Positions 57,490-64,000 of a stretch of DNA of 64,000 nucleotides are shown here, piece after piece. The translations under genes and the position numbers were made by a program. Origin of the DNA: Hydractinia symbiolongicarpus (Eukaryota > Cnidaria > Hydrozoa > Anthoathecata > Hydractiniidae). The notes under the pieces are model-generated. The model was not told the origin of the DNA. It saw only the letters and a list, made by a program, of their open reading frames with translations, and searched no databases. Numbering within the stretch: the first letter of the stretch is position 1; each line of letters opens with the position of its first letter. The stretch is taken from the NCBI RefSeq assembly GCF_029227915.1, contig NC_079885.1, positions 23,065,001 to 23,129,000 of the forward strand. The letters are read 5' to 3'.

Positions 57490-58240
57490 CAATAGAATTG
57501 TCTATGCAACTGGTGGTTTTATGTGCACATCTACGACCAAAGAAATTACAATCTTGATTTGAAAAAATTATTTAATATTCTGCCGAAACTTCCGAAATTA
57601 TATTTAAATAAGGGCGATACGAATCTATTGTAAAAAAGGTAAACAATTTTTTAGCTTCCACTTAAAAAATGGCTGCTCTACAATCAGTAAGAAAGAATGT
57701 TGGTACATGGCCACAAATTGTGAAGTCACCACAAGAAAAAATTCCGAGTATTCCTTTATTAGATCGACAAAATTTGAACTTGTCGAAGTTTACTTGTCAC
57801 AAAATGTGCACAGTGAAATATAGACAGCGGGATATTAGCAGGGGGATATTCACAGAAGCTTTACTGCAGGCTTAGGTCAGGCTATTTACTAAATCCAAAC
57901 TCTTAAGCTGTGCTAAATGTAGCTCCCGTCAGCATGTCCCTTTTTCAATATATCGACACTTCGTGGCACCTGAGGTGGATAATTCCCTTAATTACGGGTT
58001 GCTAGACACTGTTGAGAACAATTACCAATACACAAAACTTGCACTTTCGCAGCATCGGCTGTGCAGTAATGATGAGTTGATGATTTTTGCCAACTTTCTT
58101 AACTGCCTAAAACTACTATTGTGATAAATTTTTAGTTACTGATTGTAGATGCTTCTGCGTTACTCGTTGTTATAAAATACGTGCAAAATATTTTTATAAA
58201 AATGAAAAAACATCATCCAAAACAAACGTGTTCAGAAATT
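57490..58240. other. Weakly coding-like stretch downstream of the MFS gene
   Basis: An ATG at 57669 (AAAATGG) opens 68 codons with no recognisable similarity. The frame ends at 57875. It is not supported as a gene. Confidence 0.3.
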
Positions 58241-58250
58241 ATAGCTAAAT

Positions 58251-59699
58251 CTAAAGTCTCATGTAGGAGCAAATCTGTTTTCGTCTTACCACCACAAGAA
58301 TCAAAGAAAGCAGCACAAGTGTTGCGAACGTGATATACATCAATTGGAACTGATAAATAAATGATGGGACAAAACCAATAACAAGACACAGCATCAAACT
58401 AATTGAGTGACCATTGCTTTTCGCGTGACTTTCTTTTGATGGATGGAAGATATCTGCAAAGAATATGCTAAGTGAAACCAGTTCAACATACCATGCCAAA
58501 CATAACATAATTGCTAGAGCTGCGACAACAGGGCAACTGAAAGTGCCGTGGCTTAACAATGAAATGAGAAATGCCTGTGCACTTGCAAGTAAACTTATGA
58601 CAGCAATTTGGATATATATTTCACTGTCATTGACAACTGCGTATTTTTTTACAAATGACGACACTAAGATGAAACATACACCAGTTGATCCAAGCATTAA
58701 GCTCATTCCTTTTGGTTCCAACAAATTGTAGTTTCTATCCTTGGAGAATGCTATATCTGATGAATACAAAGATTGAAGCCTTGCTAATATGATTGTGAAA
58801 ATAATAACATTCAGCTCAAAATTGTAGAATAGTTGCATTATTGTATGCAAAGCCTTCTGACGATTATCAGTGATGAATTCAGCCTTAGTATTTCCACTGG
58901 CATTCGGTTTATCATTTGTAGACCATTGTGCAGTTTCTTTGGCGTTGTATCGTTGCGAAGTGACAAAATTCTCGTCGAGACAAATTATAGAATTATTTTC
59001 AGCGAAACCATTTTCCATGTCCGTTTGCTTTTTTTGTTCCGACACAGTTTCGGTATATGAACTATCATGATCGTTTTCCTCAAAACAGCTGTATTCAACT
59101 AAAATGTCATCCAAATTTAAAAAGGAAACAAGCAAACATAACATCCATAACACGCATAAAACGAAACATGTTATGATTGCATTGTTGATTTTCATACCCA
59201 GAACATGCAAGTCCACATGGTCAAGCATTGTGTGTATAGCAGGAATAGATACCAATGGAATAAAGTTGCATAATTTTAAAATCGTTATCTTTTCAATGGT
59301 ACCCTGCGTTGAATAAATTCTCGTTACCTGTCCAGCCATAATTGGTAAAGATGCCTGGCAAAATCCTTGAAGTGTTCTACCAAGTAGAGGAAATCCTACA
59401 GAGATTGGAATTGCATACAAGCCGTTACCAACAACTCCACATCCACAGAGTGTCAATAATAACTTTCGATGGCCTTTTGTTTGATTTACATACTTTGGTA
59501 GAGTGATACAACCAGTTATCGCCATGACGTAAAACGAAACGATGGTGAGCGAATAGAAAACATCAGGATGTTGCGTTTGAATCACTTTTTTCAAGTAGTA
59601 CCACAATGAAGGTATGATTAAAGCATACTCAGCTCCAACAAGTGCAGAAACAAAACAGAATGAGTAAAATGTGTTTTTGGTTGGTTGCGTCTTGGTCAT
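58251..59699 (-). CDS. Major facilitator superfamily transporter, MFSD8/CLN7-like
   Basis: I start translation at the ATG at 59699, 12 nt after a strong acceptor (GTTTCTTTTCCAG), rather than at an upstream ATG at 59792 that would lie in the intron. The result is 482 aa. Six hydrophobic helices (~10-200) are followed by a hydrophilic, acidic cytosolic loop (~205-285, with EYSCFEENDHDSSYTETVSE) and six more helices (~290-475), then a short basic tail. A degenerate MFS motif A lies after helix 2 (PKYVNQTKGHRKLL). The segment RTLQGFCQASLPIMAGQVTRIYS and the long central loop resemble MFSD8-type lysosomal transporters. Substrate unknown; location in lysosome or endosome is inferred from that family only. 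No intron interrupts the coding region. Confidence 0.85.
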   Translation of the reverse strand: MTKTQPTKNTFYSFCFVSALVGAEYALIIPSLWYYLKKVIQTQHPDVFYSLTIVSFYVMAITGCITLPKYVNQTKGHRKLLLTLCGCGVVGNGLYAIPISVGFPLLGRTLQGFCQASLPIMAGQVTRIYSTQGTIEKITILKLCNFIPLVSIPAIHTMLDHVDLHVLGMKINNAIITCFVLCVLWMLCLLVSFLNLDDILVEYSCFEENDHDSSYTETVSEQKKQTDMENGFAENNSIICLDENFVTSQRYNAKETAQWSTNDKPNASGNTKAEFITDNRQKALHTIMQLFYNFELNVIIFTIILARLQSLYSSDIAFSKDRNYNLLEPKGMSLMLGSTGVCFILVSSFVKKYAVVNDSEIYIQIAVISLLASAQAFLISLLSHGTFSCPVVAALAIMLCLAWYVELVSLSIFFADIFHPSKESHAKSNGHSISLMLCLVIGFVPSFIYQFQLMYITFATLVLLSLILVVVRRKQICSYMRL

Positions 59700-59710
59700 G
59701 TTGTTTACGA

Positions 59711-59861
59711 GCTGGAAAAGAAACAAAAATCCTTGGCTAAAGCCAAATTTTCTGGGTTTTCTAAAAAAGTATATCACACAAATAAGAAACATTCATGCAC
59801 ATTCATTTTCGATTTTCTTTTTAAATCACACGTGCGGAGTAGTGTGATATGTTGGTTTACC
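59711..59861 (-). other. Candidate 5'UTR intron of the MFS gene
   Basis: On the minus strand GACGAAAGG/GTAAAC at 59861/59860 could be the donor and TTTTTGTTTCTTTTCCAG, ending at 59712, the acceptor. This gives a 149-nt intron. Trans-splicing of a leader onto the same acceptor is the alternative. Confidence 0.45.
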
Positions 59862-60040
59862 CTTTCGTCACGACGACGTTGGTCTTCAGGATCGAACGAA
59901 CGAACGATCTTCTTAAAAATTATGTTATGTTTATGTTTTTTAATTGCAATAGTACTAGCATTAATTAACACTAGCTAGTTGAACTTTAACCAACGTTGTT
60001 GACAAATCTATGCACTTTACTCTTTATTATTAGATATCTT
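59862..60040. promoter_or_regulatory. Presumed promoter/5'UTR of the MFS gene
   Basis: This contains a GAACGAACGAACGATC tract and alternating CGACGACG near the presumed first exon. No clear TATA box. Confidence 0.3.
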
Positions 60041-60043
60041 TTA

Positions 60044-60183
60044 TCTATATTATAATACCCGTATACGTCTGTCTGTCTGTCTGTCACGCAAAATGGTAGC
60101 TTAGCTGCGCAATAGCGGGAAGCAACCAATGCGGTATAAAACGGACAGGCAAACTAGTGGATTTTCCACGGGCTAACGACTAG
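60044..60183 (+). mobile_element. Helitron-like non-autonomous element
   Basis: TCTATATTATAATACCCGTA at 60044 follows a host A. The body includes CACGCAAAATGGTAGC and GCGGTATAAAACGG. The 3' end has a hairpin whose left arm is mutated (CTAGTGGATTTTCCACGGG), then CTAACGACTAG and a host T at 60184. A (GTCT)4 tract lies near the 5' end. It is a 140-bp copy close to the 5' side of the MFS gene. Confidence 0.75.
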
Positions 60184-60189
60184 TTTTTT

Positions 60190-61480
60190 AAAACATCCGT
60201 AAATAGCATTATGACTTGGCTATCCTAAGCATGTTGGATTTGTGATATTCGACTGAATACTGGTCTTTATTCAACAAATTGTAAAAAAAGCACTGCAATC
60301 ACCTAAGGTAAAAGCATGATTAGTTATAAGTACCCTTTAGTCTTGATTTTTTAAACATTACGGCCAGTAAGAATGTTACAGTTGCCGCTACAGAAAATTG
60401 TTGTTTTTTAAATTAAGAAATTGTTCTGTTAATAAGTAGTATTTCTATAAGTATTGCCAGTATTGTTATTCCACGTGAGGTCTAACTATGGGTATAATAA
60501 TTTATTTGTACCTAAAAGCAAAGATCAACAACTTATGTAAAAAAATTTTTTTGAAGGTTGCTAATAGAACTAACATAAAAAAATTGGTTTAATATACTTC
60601 TCCAGTTTCGGAAGTTAAGCATTTTACTGTAAGAGGTTAATCGATTTTTTTAAAAGAAAACTATGTGTTTAATCAAAAAATAATCAATAGGCATTTTTTA
60701 TTCCTTTAAAAGCTAAGAGAATTGTAGATAAATAAACCGGTCACTATTTGTTTCAAGTTACATGTTGTTTCAATGGACCCGCTTAGATATGTTTAATAAT
60801 CGATCGATTTACCACAATAACTTAACCAGATGGCCTAAGAAAGTTAATAAAGTTTTAGATATATGTGACTACCTTGCAACTAATAAATGGCTTCTTTTTT
60901 GAGGATAACCCAGACAACAACATTACAAGTTTAACACTGTCATTTTCAAAATAGTTGATAGAGGCCTTATCTTGCTTTGTCAAGTTAATTCCAAAGAGAA
61001 TAAGAACAATTTCTATTTCTTAAAGAAGGGACGCTGTAGCTACTTAATATTTTTATTTATGGAAATGTGTGAGCTTTGACTAAAATATTTTCGTTACAAC
61101 AGCAGCATGTTCAGTTGTAGGTTTATGATTTCTTGAACATGTTCCAGGAATGATAAATCTACAAAACTAATATGAATCTGAACAGACAAACCGACACAAA
61201 CAATTGGTGATTACTCTAAGTCAATGAGTTGAGCTAAAATATGTTTATTATGAATGTATACTAAATGAAAAGCATGTTAGCGGGGAAGTGTGGCAATAAT
61301 TAAGGGTTACATCATCTCTGTGTGCATAGCTAGCTATAACATCCGACCTATAATATCAAGCTAGGATGAAAAGCTGGTTAACTTTTTTAACCTATACAAT
61401 CATAATATATATATTAAAATTATAAATATATAAGTTATTTGAAGTTTCAGTAAACTAGATAAACATTCTAGACCTTACAG
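60190..61480. other. Gene-free stretch
   Basis: AT-rich sequence without supported features. Confidence 0.4.
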
Positions 61481-61489
61481 TATAGAATA

Positions 61490-61765
61490 TAAACTTTTAG
61501 CTAGTCAACATTAAAGTTGCCATAAATACACACTTAATATAAAAAATATTCATAATTTTTGTCATACTACCACTATTAATACTCTTTATATATTATATAT
61601 CCACTACGATTCTTTCAATATGGCAGTTGAAATGTTGATAACTTATTTCAGAACAGCTTGTAAATAACTTAGCGTCCTGAGCTTTATCAAAACTAACCTC
61701 ATTATCATGCAATGCTTTGATTTTTCGCTACCACGACTGATCTTAAAAAGGTGATATTGAAATAA
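61490..61765 (-). repeat. ~300-bp repeat, copy C
   Basis: On the minus strand this reads from AATAGACTTATTTCAATATC through AATGAGGTTAGTTTTGATAAAG to AATAGTGGTAGTATGACAAA and then ACTAGCTAAAAG. That is the same order as copies A and B around the retroelement. It stands alone here, with no adjoining retroelement sequence. Confidence 0.5.
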
Positions 61766-61769
61766 GTCT

Positions 61770-62440
61770 ATTTTAAAGCATGCAAAAAGTTTGATGACCT
61801 TCTACACAGGGCATTTTGAAAAACTTACTTTTATCACGGCAAAGGGTGGGTTTATTCATGGCTGTTTTTTTTCTTCCTCTTTTGACAAACCATTTTCTAA
61901 TTAGTTTTAAGAACAATTTGGTTTGGATTTCATCCCACCCTTCTCAAATACAATATGTACGACCATGCAAGTGATGCAACTGGATGGAAACGCAGCTTAT
62001 TATTTTTATATTAACATCTGGATCGGTGTTGTATCGACATATTCTTTGCAACAACGCTTAAACGAAATGTTTTTTCGTTATGTGTGATTTTAAACAAGCA
62101 ACTAAATCATCGAACTTCTTCACAAAAAACAATAACAACGTTTATAAGACATTAAACTTTGAGGTCATTAACTTATTTGCATCAGTCTAAAAATGTTTTC
62201 GAGAAATACTTGATAACATCCAAATGAATTTGCCTACATACTTTTTTAATAGGAATCATACTTCCCTGCTTAAGCCTCGTGATTCTTTAAAAAGCCGACA
62301 TTTTGAGCATCAACATCTTAACAAATAAGTCTTTAAAGAGATTCTTGACTAATTGTTGAAAAAATTGGGATACGTCATTAGATTAAACTTAAGTAAGGAA
62401 ATCTACACAAAGATAATTATAGATAGAAATATTTGGTTAT
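61770..62440. other. Gene-free stretch
   Basis: No supported feature. Confidence 0.4.
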
Positions 62441-62447
62441 AGTACTG

Positions 62448-62590
62448 CTATGATGAAATGCAAACAACAATTTATATTTAAATGGGGTCATTATGTCGAC
62501 CATCGATAAAATAAGAAATAATTCATCTGAGAAAGAGTTTTAAACCTTCTAAATTCAACTCGTATATTAAAATATTTAGCCTTAACACAG
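62448..62590 (+). repeat. Direct repeat, left copy
   Basis: TGATGAAATGCAAACAACAA, later GTCGACCATCGATAAAATAA and ACCTTCTAAATTC, recur at 62810-62930 (TGATGAAATGCACACAACAA, GTCGACCAACGATAAAATAA, CCCTTCTAAGAAC). Non-coding. Confidence 0.55.
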
Positions 62591-62809
62591 CACCATATTC
62601 GTTCTTAATCAATGCCAAAAGAAAACGCATGTCTCTTTATTCATACGTATAGAAACGCAGAAAATAATGGGCAGTGGGATGTTTTATCAAATTTAAATTA
62701 AATTAAAAAATCCACAATAAGATATGATGTATTATAAATTATAGATTAAATATAGGAATCTTTGACTTCAGCAAGCTCCGAAAAATCATTAATGCACAAT
62801 ATCTACTGT

Positions 62810-62930
62810 TGTGATGAAATGCACACAACAATGGTGTCGTTCAAAAAATTGACGTTTTCAGGATTTTGTCGACCAACGATAAAATAATGTTTTATCCCTT
62901 CTAAGAACTTTAAAAAGTTTCTGTAAGTTT
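62810..62930 (+). repeat. Direct repeat, right copy
   Basis: Partner of 62448-62590. It lies just left of the LINE remnant and may belong to its degraded coding or flanking sequence. Confidence 0.55.
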
Positions 62931-62984
62931 ATAAAATTTGTTGGTGCATTGTTACATTAACTTAAAAGATGCAGCATATCCTTT

Positions 62985-63735
62985 GTTGAATTAGTTATCA
63001 ATCTGAAAAAAGGAAAAACGGAAGTAATCATCTTTGGTACGGCTAAAAGATTGACTAAATGTTGAAAAGATCTCTCGTTGCAGTACAATGGTGAAGAAAT
63101 ACAGCATCGTACAAGTACTTAGGGACAATATTGGATAGTTCCCTATCAATGTCCACCAACTTTCAAAATTGTGCAATTATCTCGACAAACAAACAATGAA
63201 TAAGATCTTTCGTGGAATAATTTTACTGTGTTACTTTCAATTCTACTTTTAATCTCAATTTATGCCAAACACAGCTGCAGAAACTTCAATCTATTGACAA
63301 ACAAGCGACCAAGTTAACCGGTACCAATCAAACACCAGTCGCGAATGAGATTAAAAAACATTCTATTTTGCTTTTTCAAAAGTGCTTAGAAAATAAAGTT
63401 TGTGAAAATTTCAATGGCTATTTCAACATGATTTCCCACAATCGGGAAACCATAAATAATGGTTGCATGCTGAAAATCCCATCAAAGAAATTGCAGTATT
63501 CCAAGTCTGTTTTTTTCTGTATGGGTGCCAAACACTATAATGAACTTCCGATTGAAATTTGGAAAAACAGAAAATTTTAATGATTTTAATGAACTAATAG
63601 TTTTTTATCTTTTAATTTTATCCAGATTAAGTTTTTAATGTTTTTTTATTGAGAGTCTGAATTACTAGCAATGTTGTAAATATTAAAATACTTATCCTGT
63701 ATAAAGATTGTTTAAAAAATAAATAAAACTTGTTT
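62985..63735 (+). pseudogene. 3'-end fragment of a non-LTR retrotransposon (LINE)
   Basis: Translation in shifting plus-strand frames gives the order of the C-terminal part of a LINE ORF2: LKKGKTEVIIFGTAKRLT, then SLQYNGEEIQHRTS, LGTILDSSLSMSTNF, then LQKLQSIDKQATKLTG. A clean last frame ends at 63580 (SKSVFFCMGAKHYNELPIEI). The late FSYxGAKLWNxLP-like motif is typical of jockey/CR1-group elements. Several stops lie before ~63290. After the stop, ~150 bp of AT-rich 3'UTR leads to AATAAATAAAAC near 63718. It is 5'-truncated or decayed. Confidence 0.75.
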
Positions 63736-64000
63736 GTTGATATTGTTAATGTGACGTAGTTTTAGTAAATCATACGCATATTAAATAGGATTTCATTTGT
63801 TACTGGTCTCACTTTACGTACAAAACAACCCTGACGTCGGTTTAATTTTTGTAACAACAAGTGGAATTGGTAAAATAACAAGGTTTTATAAAAAATTGAA
63901 TTTGAACGAAGCTTTTTAAAAGTTTTTAATTTTTTTTAATTTGAAGATTTGAAGCCTTAATGAATTGTTCTTTGAATATTCCTAATTTCCATTTTTATCA
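63736..64000. other. Gene-free right end
   Basis: AT-rich sequence with no supported feature. Confidence 0.4.

Noticed and set aside
57669-57875. 68-codon frame with a good ATG context
   Set aside because: No similarity recognised, and it lacks splice sites or a polyadenylation signal that would make it a gene.
59700-59792. Upstream in-frame ATG extending the MFS protein by 31 residues
   Set aside because: The extension contains the acceptor TTTCTTTTCCAG and is therefore probably intronic.

Overview
This is an AT-rich stretch of an animal nuclear genome, most likely a cnidarian and possibly a hydrozoan. That assignment is an inference. It rests on spliced genes with GT-AG introns, PAR-type bZIP factors, a MFSD8-like transporter, tyrosine-recombinase retroelements, P-element-like and LINE remnants, Helitron-like repeats and a tRNA-derived SINE. 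Two coding starts sit 10-12 nt downstream of strong 3' splice acceptors, which would suit hydrozoan spliced-leader trans-splicing, but a 5'UTR intron explains them equally well. Most of the window is non-coding and repeat-rich.

Genes, left to right: (1) a two-exon gene at 11.8-14.0 kb (+) for a 397-aa helical protein I do not recognise; (2) a PAR-type bZIP gene at 19.8-21.1 kb (-) whose two exons join to a 169-aa protein; (3) a paralogous bZIP gene at 30.1-30.8 kb (+) whose first exon was not found; (4) an intronless 983-aa ankyrin-repeat protein with a C-terminal SINA-like RING finger at 48.4-51.4 kb (+); (5) a MFSD8/CLN7-like major facilitator transporter at 58.3-59.7 kb (-) with a probable 5'UTR intron. 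Nothing suggests that these genes form one pathway. The two bZIPs are an inverted paralogous pair, and the ankyrin-RING gene is followed by a decayed partial copy of itself.

Mobile elements dominate from about 34 kb onward: a 0.5-kb TA-flanked inverted-repeat element (34.1-34.6 kb); a P-element/THAP9-like transposase remnant (35.1-35.4 kb); a decayed gag-like region on the minus strand (36.6-37.4 kb); a DIRS/Ngaro-type retroelement with gag, RT-RNase H and a truncated tyrosine recombinase (39.8-43.6 kb), bracketed by two inverted copies of a ~300-bp repeat; a tRNA-derived SINE (45.1-45.4 kb); and two LINE remnants (57.0-57.3 and 63.0-63.7 kb). A family of ~140-bp elements with Helitron-like ends (5' TC, 3' hairpin plus CTAG, A/T insertion site) occurs at least eight times.

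The left part (1-11.8 kb), 14-19.8 kb, 23.7-29.7 kb, 31-34 kb and 60.2-62.4 kb hold no gene I can support, only scattered repeats, microsatellites and short inverted repeats. No CRISPR, operon, rRNA or intact tRNA gene was seen.
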